The notes beneath the pieces were generated by a model. That model saw only the letters and a list, made by a program, of their open reading frames with translations, had not been told where the DNA came from and did no database searches. From Siphonodentalium dalli (lineage: Eukaryota > Mollusca > Scaphopoda > Gadilida > Siphonodentaliidae), in NCBI GenBank assembly GCA_032622095.1, contig CP136062.1, positions 2,228,001-2,292,000 of the forward strand: a DNA stretch of 64,000 bases. Reading direction: 5' to 3'. Both the position numbers and the translations under genes were made by a program. Positions 10,933 through 21,624 of this stretch are shown one piece after another. The stretch's first letter is position 1; each line of letters starts with the position of its first letter.

Positions 10933-11239
10933 GTCGGGTGACAAACATGACATGTCGCCACCACTGCACCGCTGATAAAGATATAAAGAAAGCGGACAAA
11001 CGGTGCGCGGAGTTTGTCCGGAATTTATGACGGACGCCGCTGAAACCATATTCGTCTTTAGAGAAAGTAACGCATTTTCTCAGGATGTACCGATTGGCTC
11101 ATGTTTCGCGTGTCGTATTCTAAAATGTGCCTCATGATATTGGATGCAATCGGAAATGGGGTGATAACCGTGATATAGATTTTAAACGCACCAAAATCGT
11201 GACAGGTAAACACACAAATAAACACACGCACAGACAAAC
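10933..11239. other. unassigned intergenic DNA
   Basis: No gene or repeat boundary recognised. It is GC-richer near 10,980-11,050. Confidence 0.45.
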
Positions 11240-11318
11240 ACTTGGCTTTTTATATAGATAGATTCCCAGGAAACTATATGAAACTTGTTATGTGAAGAGA
11301 TGGACCATCTTTAAATAT
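11240..11318 (+). mobile_element. pB-6 MITE right-end fragment
   Basis: GGAAACTATATGAAACTTG followed by GAGATGGACCATCTTTAAA matches the right terminus of the family at 34,240-34,291 and 18,900-18,945. Confidence 0.6.
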
Positions 11319-11546
11319 TTGTGGACACATCAATCAGATCACCATAGTAACCCTTCCGGTCGCACCAACCAGTCATCAATACCGCAAATTCAAAGAGGCA
11401 CAACATGAGCTTGAGTTTAAAGGTGTACTATGCGGTCTATAGTTTATAGAATATGTCAAGGAGGGCCAGGTATTTATTCTCTCGAGTAACGTCTTTAAAC
11501 ACAAAACGCCATATAGGATACCAGAGGAAGCCAGTGTGAATTTGCA

Positions 11547-11552
11547 TATATA
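11547..11552 (+). promoter_or_regulatory. possible TATA box of lectin gene 2
   Basis: GCATATATAGG lies 25 bp upstream of TTCAGTG, an initiator-like sequence at 11,570-11,576, just before the ATG at 11,578. The spacing fits a TATA-Inr core promoter, but the implied 5' UTR would be only a few bases, which weakens the call. Confidence 0.25.
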
Positions 11553-11577
11553 GGCTAACACAGTCACGTTCAGTGTT

Positions 11578-11845
11578 ATGAATCTGTCAACTTTCACGGT
11601 TTTCCTGGCAACCATATGCCACGCGAAATGAAGAAAGTTTATGATAGTTGATGATTTATCACCGGTCGGGTGTGCACCATTCCCATCACGCGTTGAGACG
11701 GCTCACTCAGAGATTCAGTGCGCTGGGCTATGCGAGGGTTCATGTAAAGAGTTCTCTTATGACGAGGAGAAAAAAGAGTGCTCCTTGACAGAATTTGATG
11801 GTACACTTGCACGCACGTCCCGGAAAATTTTCAGAAGTTATGAGG
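11578..11845 (+). CDS. signal-peptide-like start and PAN/apple-like domain exon (gene 2)
   Basis: From ATG 11578 the frame reads MNLSTFTVFLATICHAK, a good secretory signal with an A at the cleavage position, then TGA at 11629-11631, then continues in frame. From 11641 it encodes MIVDDLSPVGCAPF..., with SEIQCAGLCEGSCKEFSYDE and KKECSLTEF: Cys-x3-Cys-x3-Cys-x-x-F-x-Y-x6-Cys-x-L, the PAN/apple signature of extracellular binding domains. The exon ends GAG G|GTAAGT in phase 1 and joins 32,390 in frame (Gly/Asp codon). Alternative: an acceptor AG at 11646-11647 would give a symmetric phase 1-1 exon, 11648-11845 (66 codons), with the signal peptide in an unseen exon; the pyrimidine tract there is poor. 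Confidence 0.65.
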
Positions 11846-12271
11846 GTAAGTTTATAATCCCCCTACTCGACCTTAAATTCGCGCAGTACCATTTTCGCTC
11901 AGTTTTGTATTCGCACACTTTGTATTCGCGCGAATTGAAGACTGAAACTAAATATTTTCGTAAAATATATAGTGGGTTTTTATAATTATTTAACCCCGAC
12001 TGTGTGCCACGGTGTCACTCCATCATCCATGGTTGTGAATATGAAGACGCATGTTCGTGTTCCTTAATAATTCGCACTGGACTATGTATTTCTTACAAGC
12101 ATTTCTTACAAGCAACATCGAAGATTTTACCATGATTTACATATAAATGATGGTGTTGAGATTGGATGCCCGCACGTAAATATAGGCCTATTGTCTTTCC
12201 GTCCAACCTTCTCCGATGTATGTAACTCATTTAACTAATTAACATTGGCCTCTGATTTTCCGTGTGGTTTA
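11846..12271. other. start of lectin gene 2 intron 1, no feature
   Basis: The donor GTAAGT is followed by AT-rich intronic DNA with scattered TTCGCG motifs. No repeat ends until the Helitron array begins at 12272. Confidence 0.5.
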
Positions 12272-12808
12272 TCTCATATATATTTTGATGACCTCTGTTT
12301 GTTTGTCTGTATGTATGTTTGTCTGTCATTTATACAAATGTCTGTCTGTCTGTCTGTCATTTATACAAATCTACAATTCTCGACCGATCGGGACGAAACT
12401 TGGTACGTGTGTGTAGTTTGACCAGGCGGTGAACGTTGTCGTATTGGCGAGCCCGTGCGGCGCCCGCTTCGCGCATGCGCAGACGATATCTCGGAAACGG
12501 GTGGAGCTATCGACTTGAAATTTGCTATGTGAATGTACCTTGCCCCGGATACGAATTTTATCGGATCGCCGAGCCCGTGCGACACCAGCTTCGCGCATGC
12601 GCAGACGAGATCTCGGAAACGGGTGGAGCTATCGACTTGAAATTTGCTATGTGAATGTATCTTGCCCCGGATACGAATTTTATCGGGTCGCCGAGCCCGT
12701 GCGACGCCAGCTTCGCGCATGCGCAGACCAGATCTCGGAAACGGGTAGAGCTATCGACTTGAAATTTTGTTTTTGAATAGCCCGGACAACGTCGGGCTCA
12801 TCGGCTAG
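12272..12808 (+). mobile_element. non-autonomous Helitron type A, unit 1
   Basis: It starts TCTCATATATATTTTG directly after an A and ends with hairpin AGCCCGGACAACGTCGGGCT, ten bases later CTAG: TC at the 5' end and hairpin plus CTRR at the 3' end define Helitrons. The head has GTCTGT-rich sequence and CGACCGATCGGGACGAAAC. The core is three 122-bp subunits, each with TTCGCGCATGCGCAGACGA and CTCGGAAACGGGTGGAGC. It is joined head-to-tail to the next unit. Confidence 0.8.
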
Positions 12809-13486
12809 TCTCATATATATTTTGATGACCTCTGTTTGTTTGTCTGTATGTATGTTTGTCTGTCATTTATACAAATCTACGATTCTCGACCGATCGGGAC
12901 CAAACTTGGTACGTGTGTGTAGTTTGACCAGGCGGTGGACGTTGTCGTATTGGCGAGTCCGTGCGGCGCCCGCTTCGGGCATGCGCAGACGAGATCTCGG
13001 AAACGGGTGGAGCTATCGACTTGAAATTTGCTATGTGAATGTATCTTGCCCCGGATACGAATTTTATCGGGTCGCCGAGCCCGTGCGACGCCAGCTTCGC
13101 GCATGCGCAGACGAGATATCGGAAACGGGTGGAGCTATCGACTTGAAATTTGGTACGTGAATGTATCTTGCCCCGGGTACGAATTTTATCGGGTCGCCGA
13201 GCCCGTGCGACGCCAGCTTCGCGCATGCGCAGACGAGATCTCGGAAACGGGTGGAGCTATCGACTTGAAATTTGGTATGTGAATGTATCTTGCCCCGGAT
13301 ACGAATTTTATCGGGTCGCCGAGCCCGTGCGACGCCAGCTTCGCGCATGCGCAGACCAGATCTCGGAAACGGGTAGAGCTATCGACTTGAAATTCGGTTT
13401 TCAGACCAGATCTCGGAAACGGGTGGAGCTATCGACTTGAAATTTGTTTTTTGAATAGCCCGGACAACGTCGGGCTCATCGGGTAG
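12809..13486 (+). mobile_element. non-autonomous Helitron type A, unit 2
   Basis: Same head as unit 1, then four 122-bp subunits plus a short duplicated piece (CAGACCAGATCTCGGAAACG twice near 13,360-13,410). The 3' terminus is GGGTAG rather than GGCTAG, a point change at the CTAG end. Confidence 0.8.
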
Positions 13487-13996
13487 TCTCATATATATTT
13501 TGAAGACCTCTGTCTGTTTGTTTGTTTGTCTGTATGTTTGTCTGTCATTAATACAAATCTACGATTCTCGACCGATCGGGACGAAACTTGGTACGTGCGT
13601 GTAGTTTGACCAGGCGGTCGACGTTGTCGTATTGGCGAGCCCGTGCAGCGCCCGCTTCGCGCATGCGCAGACGAGATCTCGGAAACGGGTGGAGCTATCG
13701 ACTTGAAATTTGCTATGTGAATATATCTTGTCCCGGATACGAATTTTATCGGGTCGCCGAGCCCGTGCGACGCCAGCTTCGCGCATGCGCAGACGAGATA
13801 TCGGAAACGGGTGGAGCTATCGACTTGAAATTTGCAATGTGAATGTATCTTGCCCCGGATACGAATTTTATCGGGTCGCCGAGCCCGTGCGACGCCAGCT
13901 TCGCGGATGCGCAGACGAGATCTCGGAAACGGGTAGAGCTATCGACTTGAAATTTGGTTTTTGAATAGCCCGGACAACGTCGGGCTCATCGGCTAG
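13487..13996 (+). mobile_element. non-autonomous Helitron type A, unit 3
   Basis: TCTCATATATATTTTGAAG head, three 122-bp subunits, hairpin AGCCCGGACAACGTCGGGCT and CTAG end, directly followed by the next TCTCATATA head. Confidence 0.8.
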
Positions 13997-14738
13997 TCTC
14001 ATATATATTTTGAAGACCTCTGTCTGTATGTATGTCTGTATGTCATTGATACAAATCTACGATTCTCGACCGATCGGGACGAAACTTGGTACGTGTGTGT
14101 AATTTGACCAGGCGGTGGACGTTGTCGTATTTGCGAGCCCGTGCGGCGCCCGCTTCGCGCATGTCCAGACGAGATCTCGGAAACGGGTGGAGCTATCGAC
14201 TTGAAATTTGCTATGTGAATGTATCTTGCCCCGGATACGAATTTTATCGGGTCGCCGAGCCCGTGCGACGCAAGCTTCGCGCATGCGCAGACCAGATCTC
14301 GGAAACGGGGAGAGCTATCGACTTGAAATTTGGTTTTTGAGTAGCCCGGACAACGTCGGGCTGGGTAGAGCTATCGCCGAGCCAGTGCGACGCCAGCTTC
14401 GCGCATGCACAGACGAGATCTCGGAAACGGGTGGAGCTATCGACTTGAAATTTGGTATGTGAATGTATCTTGCCCCGGATACGAATTTTATCGGGTCGCC
14501 GAGCCCGTGCGACGCCAGCTTCGCGCATGCGCAGACGAGATCTCGGAAACGGGTGGAGCTATCGACTTGAAATTTGCTATGTGAATGTATCTTGCCCCGG
14601 ATACGAATTTTATCGGGTCGCCGAGTCCGTGCGACGCAAGCTTCGCGTATGCGCAGACCAGATCTCGGAAACGGGTGGAGCTATCGACTTGAAATTTGGT
14701 TTTTGAATAGCCCGGACAACGTCGGGCTCATCGGCTAG
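13997..14738 (+). mobile_element. non-autonomous Helitron type A, unit 4 (internally rearranged)
   Basis: Head as before, then five core subunits. After the second, an internal copy of the terminal hairpin (about 14,342-14,361) is fused to a core fragment, as if two units recombined. The unit ends with hairpin and CTAG at 14735-14738. Confidence 0.75.
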
Positions 14739-15513
14739 TCTATTATATATTTTTGGAAGATCTGTCTGTGTGTCTGTGTGTCTGTCTGTGTGTCTGTTCG
14801 CGATGGACTAGAAAACGACCGAACCGATTTCGATGAAACTTGGTATGTGGGGGTACTTTCGGCCGTGGAGTGGCATGGGCCTGTTAATTTTCCCGTGCGA
14901 CGTGACATTGACCTTGAAATCGGGTCATTTCAAGGTCAAACGCCCGAATATCACGGGATTTCGATGAAACTTGGTATGTGGGATACTTTCGGCCGGGGAG
15001 TGGCATAGGCCTATTAATTTGCCCGTGCGACGTGACATTGACCTTAAAATCGGGTCATTTCAAGGTCAAACGCCCGAATATCACGGGATTTCGATGAAAA
15101 TTAGTGTCTAGGGATACTTTCGTATGGGGAGTTTCATAAGCCTATTCATTTGCCCGTGCGACGTGACCTTGAAATCGGTAAATTCAAGGTCAAATCGCGA
15201 ATTTTGATGGGATTTCCACGAAATTTGATACACAGTGTTACTTTTGTCCACTGAGTGTTTTGGACGGGTCAAATCGTGACCCCGACCTGACATTGACCTT
15301 CAAATTGATCAATTCAAGGTCAAATCTGGTAAAACCGGATGGATTTCGACGTGTACTTTTGTCGGGTACTTTTGTCCGGACAGTGTTTTGGACGGGTCAA
15401 ATTGTGACCCCACCTGACCTTCACCTTCAAAACGGACATTTCAAGGTCAAATCGCGCAATTCGCCGAAAAGCAGAGGAGAAACAGCCCGGACGAAGTCGG
15501 GTCCACCTGCTAG
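14739..15513 (+). mobile_element. non-autonomous Helitron type B, unit 1
   Basis: TCTATTATATATTTTTGG head with GTCTGTGTGT repeats and CGCGATGGACTAGAAAACG, then about 130-bp core units carrying TTTCGATGAAACTTGGTATG, GACATTGACCTTGAAATCGG and TTTCAAGGTCAAACG. It ends GCCCGGACGAAGTCGGGTCC, then CACCTG and CTAG. The head and tail are type-A-like but the core is unrelated, so A and B share termini and mobilisation signals. Confidence 0.8.
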
Positions 15514-16165
15514 TCTATTATATATTTTGGGAAATCTGTCTGTGTGGGTGTCTGTCTGTCTGTCTGTTCGCGATGGACTCGAAAACGGCCGAGCCGATTT
15601 CGATGAAACTTGGTATGTGGGGGTGCTTTCGGCCGGGGAGTGGCATTGGCCTATTAATTTGACCGTGCGACGTGACATTGACCTTGAAATCGGGTCATTT
15701 CAAGGTCGAACGCCCGAGTATCACGGGATTTCGATGAAAACTTGGTATGTGGGGGTGCTTTCGTATGGGGAGTGTCGTAATTAAGCCTATTCGTTTGCCC
15801 GTGCGACGTGACATTGACCTTGAAATCGGGTCAATTCAAGGTCAAATCGCGAATTTTGATGGGATTTCGACGAAATTTTATACGTATGGTTACTTTTGTC
15901 CACTGAGTGTTTTGGACGGGTCAAATCGTGACCCCGACCTGACCTTGATCTTCGAAATGATCAATTCGAGGTCAAATCGGGTAAAACCGGATGGATTTCG
16001 ACGGGTACTTTTGTCGGGTACTTTTGTCCGGGCAGTGTTTTGGACGGGTCAAGTCGTGACCCCACCTGACCTTGACCTTCAAAATGGACAATTCAAGGTC
16101 AAATCGCGCAATTCGCCGAAAAGCAGAGGGGAATCAGCCCGGACGAAGTCGGGTCCACCTGCTAG
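15514..16165 (+). mobile_element. non-autonomous Helitron type B, unit 2
   Basis: A second type B unit with the same head and tail, shorter by about one core repeat. CTAG ends at 16165 and is followed by T; with the A before 12272 the whole array sits between A and T, the Helitron target. Confidence 0.8.
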
Positions 16166-16403
16166 TTATATATAAACTCAGAAGTCGTATACTATTTTTC
16201 GTTCAGTTTTAAATTCGCGTGAAAAATAGTAATCGCTATAATCACCCCTAGTCAAGTGGCCCTGTTGCTTTGCTATGATGTTGATAGGACAAACTTGTGG
16301 CGTTATTTGTTTATAGTTGTCATTTTCGCGGTGTTTTGGCTCTAATCTCAACGAATCGAAGAAAAGTCAGTATCTGAATGAAACATTCAAAAACCGATCT
16401 ACT

Positions 16404-16700
16404 TTAAAGATGCATAATCCGAATTAACGCTAGCAAATTCCTATTTCCTTGGCTTCGGGGGTAAAACATATTTGATTCGAGTCGAGGAACCCGCCCATCA
16501 AAGTTCAGAGTGGTTCGATGTCGATGTTTGAAATATATTATTTTTCACAACCCAATATTTTAAGTGGCCCAGTAAACAGTCGAGGAGAAGACGGACTTGG
16601 ACCAAAATATTTGATATTTGACAAAATTTTATTAAATAACAGGTTTTGGGCAATTTTATATTTGGCTTTCCAGCATCATACCACTGGTGACCACTGGTAG
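16404..16700. mobile_element. TTAA-MITE family pB-5, degraded
   Basis: TTAAAGATGCATAATCCG then CTATTTCCTTGGCTTCGGGG, TTTGATTCGAGTCGAGGAA and CATCAAAGTTCAGAGTG match the arms at 21,000-21,113 and 26,680-26,825 in reverse. The opposite end is not found. Confidence 0.55.
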
Positions 16701-16719
16701 ATGTTACCTCTATATATAT

Positions 16720-16870
16720 AATCTCTACTTTATATAGCTATGCCCATAGAGACCATATTCCATCAGTACAAAACCTGGGAACTTTTGATGTTCTGACCCG
16801 TTCTGACAGGGAACTATAACATTGAACAAACAAGGCAGGAAATATATTTCTTTGTTAAATCTAACTTGTT
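16720..16870 (+). repeat. copy of the 1,845-2,010 repeat
   Basis: AATCTCTACTTTATATAGCT, then CAAAACCTGGGAACTTTTGATG, GGGAACTATAACATTGAAC and ATATATTTCTTTGTTAA match the family. Confidence 0.65.
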
Positions 16871-17029
16871 TCTCGAATTCGCAATATTTTGTTAATGTTT
16901 TTTTTTTTGCCTTATCATGCATGGGGTCTATATGAAAGAGATAATAGAAGGCTAGTGTGGTCAATTGGAAGCTACAAGCTAGACCCTGGGGGAATATATA
17001 CATATGGTCTATCTCTTCCTGCAATAAGT

Positions 17030-17612
17030 TTAAAAGGTGTACTGTACGCCATTTTCAATAAATTCTCGATATAATAAACAACGATCTCATATCAATAATA
17101 TGTAGAAAAATAAGTAATTTGAGTCGAAGATGTATTATTTAAACGTTCAGGTTAATGGATTATCTTAAAATCAAAGTTAATAATTTTATATCAATTTAAT
17201 TTATGGCTGGAGCCATAAATTAAATTACGAATTTCCGTGTACAAGACGTAATCAAATTAATTGACGGATAGTGGATTGGGTATACCGCGTGGCACACATG
17301 ATCGCGTAGAAAATATGTTGATACGGGGCCCTATCTCAAGTCACTCACTGACTAGTGTCTATAAAATAACTTAAATGAGTATATGGGACTATTATGCATA
17401 TAATATAACATTTATTTGATATATTTGCTTGAAAACTGTACAAACATTACTTGACGATGACAAATTGTATTTTCGCATTCTGGCTAATCTGCCATCCGTA
17501 AAATTACTTCGTTCTCAACAGACTTTCAAATAATGGACATCTGGTTACCTTATATTCTAAGATTCAGAGACTATAGAACTAACAACAACCTTTGAGTACA
17601 GTATCCCTTTAA
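17030..17612 (+). mobile_element. TTAA-MITE family pB-4, older copy
   Basis: TTAA at 17030 and 17609. The left end AAGGTGTACTGTACGCCATT and right end GTACAGTATCCCTTTAA correspond to the perfect 17-bp inverted repeat of the copy at 30,862-31,451. The interior shares AAGTAATTTGAGTCGAAGAT and AATTTATGGCTGGAGCCA. Confidence 0.8.
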
Positions 17613-17631
17613 ATAGTTTCCTAGTTATAAA

Positions 17632-17720
17632 ATATGAATCGAAGACCCATGTCCGGAAACTCTATCAATTAATATTGATTTTATTTAAAATTTTCTGGTA
17701 TAAAACATCCGATCAATTTT
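17632..17720 (-). mobile_element. pB-6 MITE fragment
   Basis: TATGAATCGAAGACCCATGT and AACTCTATCAATTAATATTG are the inverse of the segment at 34,180-34,240. Confidence 0.6.
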
Positions 17721-17891
17721 GGAATATTTTATAGCTCGCGGAACATTCGGAGCGTAGCATGCGGGATAACTATAGCTCTGTCTGAGATCGCCTTCACGGT
17801 GATATGTTCTAAAACTAATAACGAAAAAATGTCTCAATTGATTATCGCATTATATAAGAAAATGTTGATATATATATAAAAACCAATGTTA

Positions 17892-18115
17892 AGGGTGCGT
17901 TTACACTGTGTATAGATCTGTATACAGATCTGTATGAAGTCACGTGTCGTGCATTGCTGTCATCACAACATGATGACTAATAGTGAACGCGCGCTGACCA
18001 GTACTCTGGTAATTGACAACTCACTACGAGTCGTTTCAGTTTAGGCCAGACATAAAAATAGATCAACTATCAGCAGACAACAGCGATTTGGTATGTGCCG
18101 TGTCAGCATATATCA

Positions 18116-18166
<51 letters not shown>

Positions 18167-18838
18167 TTTCCTGTTTGACACCATCTGGGAGGTAGCCATT
18201 TTGGATTGGTATGGAGTGGGTATCCATGCTACAACACCCTGTATTTGACCAAATGTAGCAAAAATTTCCAACGGATGACAATTCTAATGACAATGTTGAC
18301 CAAATGTAGGACAATATTGCTTTTCTTAAATAACTAGCAGTTTTGACTGGCCACGGGGAGGCCGGGACCAGGGCACAATCTTTCCATATAAGGTAGGAAT
18401 ATTATGCAAATATTGGTCAGAAAACAATACTCCAAAATGTTTGAAAATCAAACTACAATATCATTTTCAACCCATTGTTGGTTTGGAAATTACAACTAAT
18501 GTTTTGTCAGGTGTGAAATTTCCAACTGTTGATACTTTTGACCAAAGACACCCCTCACCCCCTCCCCCCCCCCCCCCCCCGTTGACACGTCCCTGTCCAT
18601 CTTGAATATACGAATTACATACGAAAACTGTAACACATTCGCCAAGTCAGAGTAACAATTAATCAAAACAGATTTGCCTGTCGCAATGCTTCGGCGTTGA
18701 CCCTGACGTATAGCGGACATGATTTTTGCTCACACGAACGAATACCGTTTTCTTTCTGTGTGCATTTCTATATCAACCCGTTCGCACTAGTCTGCGTGTA
18801 GATCTGTGTACAGTTCTATAGCAGTGTAAATGCACCCT
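17892..18838. mobile_element. 947-bp element with AGGGTGCRTTTACACTG termini
   Basis: AGGGTGCGTTTACACTG at the left is inverted as CAGTGTAAATGCACCCT at the right, with further AGATCTGT/ACAGATCT-type subterminal matches. It includes a (TA)n tract (18,116-18,164) and a poly-C run at 18,565-18,580. No transposase and no clear target duplication. The terminal style resembles the outer element at 20,536-24,983. Confidence 0.65.
18116..18164. repeat. (TA)n microsatellite
   Basis: About 24 uninterrupted TA units. Confidence 0.95.
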
Positions 18839-18945
18839 AATTGATAGAAGCGTTTCCGGACAGATGTCTTCGACTCATATTTAGCATTTTATACCACGGA
18901 AACTATATAAAGCGTGATTAGGAAGATATGGACCATCTTTAAAGC
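18839..18945 (+). mobile_element. pB-6 MITE right-half fragment
   Basis: TTGATAGAAGCGTTTCCGGA, GATGTCTTCGACTCATAT and ATGGACCATCTTTAAAG match 34,190-34,291. With the inverted piece at 17,632-17,720 it may be one element split by the 17,892-18,838 insertion. Confidence 0.6.
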
Positions 18946-19324
18946 CATATGGCGGTTGCGCTCCAAATACACCAACTAATATTCGTTTTTGAACTTATCC
19001 CGGTACCGAGATAGGTCGATAAATAATTTATCTACCTTTCTACGAGCATTATATGTCCCAGAAAGATGGATTGAAGTAGTCAAAAATACAATAGAACACG
19101 ATGTTTGGGTCGCAAACCAAAAACAGCCATTTGCACGACATGGAAAGGAAAATAGAGTTCCGTGTTAGTCTATTCCTGATATGGTAGAAATAATGAGCGT
19201 CTGTTGTCCCAACTATTCCTTGTGTTTTCCACCTACATTAGTATACGTTGTCCATACGTAGACATAATTTGTAGCTTCAATTGAGCCATGTGCGTATATA
19301 AAGAGAACGACCAGATTAATATAG

Positions 19325-19466
19325 AATATACGCATAGTGTTTCTGAATAACAAATTTAATCCACGAGTGGGATTGGCGATTTACACCACGAGCTTCAGCG
19401 AGTGGTGTAAATCGCCAATCCCACGAGTGGATTAAATTTGTTATTCAGAAACACTATGCGTATATT
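19325..19466. repeat. near-perfect 142-bp palindrome
   Basis: About 65-bp arms: AATATACGCATAGTGTTTCT inverts to AGAAACACTATGCGTATATT, and GATTGGCGATTTACACCAC inverts to GTGGTGTAAATCGCCAATC. The loop GAGCTTCAGCGA is about 12 nt. No sequenced arm differences were seen, so it is young or maintained. Confidence 0.9.
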
Positions 19467-19469
19467 TTG

Positions 19470-19640
19470 ATTATGCCACGATCTTTACAATGCGATGGAT
19501 AAACACTTTTCCGTTCAAATTGTTTGGAGATAGTTTAATCCACTCGGCGAAGTTTATGCCACGATCTTTACAATGCGATGGATAAACACTTTTCCGTTCA
19601 AATTGTATGGAGAAAGTTTAATCCACTCTGCGAAGTTTAA
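19470..19640 (+). repeat. 83-bp direct repeat, two copies
   Basis: TTATGCCACGATCTTTACAA, then TTTCCGTTCAAATTGT and TTTAATCCACTC, occurs twice in a row, starting near 19,472 and 19,555, next to the palindrome. Confidence 0.85.
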
Positions 19641-19814
19641 TCAACAATAGGCACGTTTAATAAACAGGTGTTGATTAAATGTAAAATTTAAACAGATGGC
19701 TCTATTTATATAGTAAGATAGGCGATCGTGGTATAAACCAGAATATATACTATTTGACCAGCCCTGAGAGTCAAGTGAACAATTGAGCGTCACATCTAAA
19801 AAAAAAAATAGTGT

Positions 19815-19882
19815 CGAAAGGGGTACTGTACACTAAATCCGGCCATTTAAAGGGGTACTGTACACTAAATCCGGTCATTTAT
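19815..19882 (+). repeat. 32-bp direct repeat, two copies
   Basis: AAAGGGGTACTGTACACTAA then ATCCGGYCATTT, twice. It resembles the pB-4 terminus at its start but diverges after TGTAC. Confidence 0.75.
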
Positions 19883-20535
19883 TGGACCATCTCCTTTTAT
19901 ACTCAACATAATATAAGCAACAAATGAGTTAAGTTGAGTCATGGATTAGTGAAAACGCACTCGTGCAAAAAACATGGTAATCATAATGAAATTGAATTTA
20001 TGATTTGTTGTATATATATTCACAGGGGGGTGGGGGTATGAATGTTTTATTATAGATAATTTAATATTGGGAAAGGGACACAGCTTCTAAAAATAGTAGC
20101 TTCGGTATAAAACTTTCCTTTACAAAAAATAAAATATTATTTACTATTTGTCATCATTCATCACTCACAAGAGGCTACTCTATACGCGTAGAAAGAAAAC
20201 CGTCCCGATCGGACATATAATTCCAGAGATATTCGTCAACAAATCCAGATCAATTCCATAATATTTCATCGAAAGTCTTAAGTTGTCATAAATATAATTT
20301 CAGAAAGACGAAATTTGATAAAAAAAAAAAACCCGCCATTCCGCTACGATAAAAACATCTTTTCAACACACCATTTCGTTTACTAAGATCTAACATTGGT
20401 TGAACCACGTCTGTGCTTTGACAATGACTGACATGCTCAAATTGGGGGTTTTTTGTGACTTTAAAACACGTTTTTGTCGCTCAAATGTGACATAGTACGT
20501 CAATTTGAATATTTTGATAATACTCACAGAGTGTA
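19883..20535. other. unassigned intronic DNA
   Basis: AT-rich, no domain-bearing frame or element end recognised. Confidence 0.5.
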
Positions 20536-20703
20536 AGGGTGGATACACACATGCATGTAATCTCTGTATGTAAAATACATGTATTTTACATGGCCACACC
20601 AATAATTGACAACATTAATCACCTGCGCGCGAGCGGTTCATTGTTACCAGGCCAGACAAGTGAGTAGTCATAAGCAAAATCAAACTCTCTGTTATCGGGA
20701 CAT

Positions 20704-21113
20704 TTAAAGGTACTCAATCCGTAAAGAGGGTCCCCATCTCAACAGATTCCAACAACAACAATCCGATCAGAGGGTCCTATATTACTATTTCTTTGGCTTT
20801 GGGGGAAATTGCTCGAGATGAGTACTAATAACTGCCGTCAATTTGGTAACCTGCTCGAGATTTTAAGCCAAAACTCTATTCAAACAGACAAGGATGGATA
20901 ACTCTATAATCAAGTGGTAATATTAACGAAATTTTGACTGTCTTCTGGGCCAGAAAGAATTCCCGATAATGAAAAATAATAGATTTCTAAAATCGATATC
21001 TAACAAATCTGAGCTTTGATGGGTGACTTCCTCGACTCGAATCAAATATTTTTGACCCCCGAAGCCATTGAAATAGTAATTGAGAGGAGTTTTATCGGAT
21101 TGAGTACCTTTAA
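20704..21113. mobile_element. TTAA-MITE family pB-5, complete copy
   Basis: TTAA at 20704-20707 and 21110-21113 with inverted ends AAAGGTACTCAATCCG. The interior arms TTACTATTTCTTTGGCTTTG and CTCGAG... pair with GAAGCCATTGAAATAGTAAT. Other copies at 26,377 and 16,404. Confidence 0.8.
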
Positions 21114-21624
21114 GGCCAGTCCAAAACATGTCTTCTCTTACGAATGTGGAAATTAGTTAAGTCTGTGTGATATCTGACATTTTATTAATGCACATCAACA
21201 GAAGCGACACATCTGGTGTATACAGGCTTGATATAGAGCATTTTCGACCATGATGCTTGCTTGGCGTGGGGTTTCGAAAGCTTCAAATCGCTAAGTGACT
21301 TAGTTGAATGTATCGGTCGGAATACTCTGGGCAAGAAGGTACAATAAATGTTTTACTTAAATAGCTCAGAGTTAGCCACCCCGTCTGGTAGCTTTCGGGA
21401 TCATATACAGCCCCAAGTCGGGTGTCATATTTAGCCCCTGCGTCAGGAAATCCTGATAATATTGCCCCCATGTTGGGAATCATAGCCACTGGGTTGTGGA
21501 ACTCCTGGGGCCATCATCGGTATAAAAATCAAGAGAAGACTGACAATGATTTAAACAGAAAGTCCAACATTTGGGTTATCGCGCGAACAATTATTCTAAG
21601 CGGCCTGACGACTTCGTTCAGTCA

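Noticed and set aside
12361-14706. Many overlapping 75-119-codon frames on both strands rich in Arg
   Set aside because: They come from the 122-bp Helitron subunits, which shift frame every unit; no start context, splice logic or domain.
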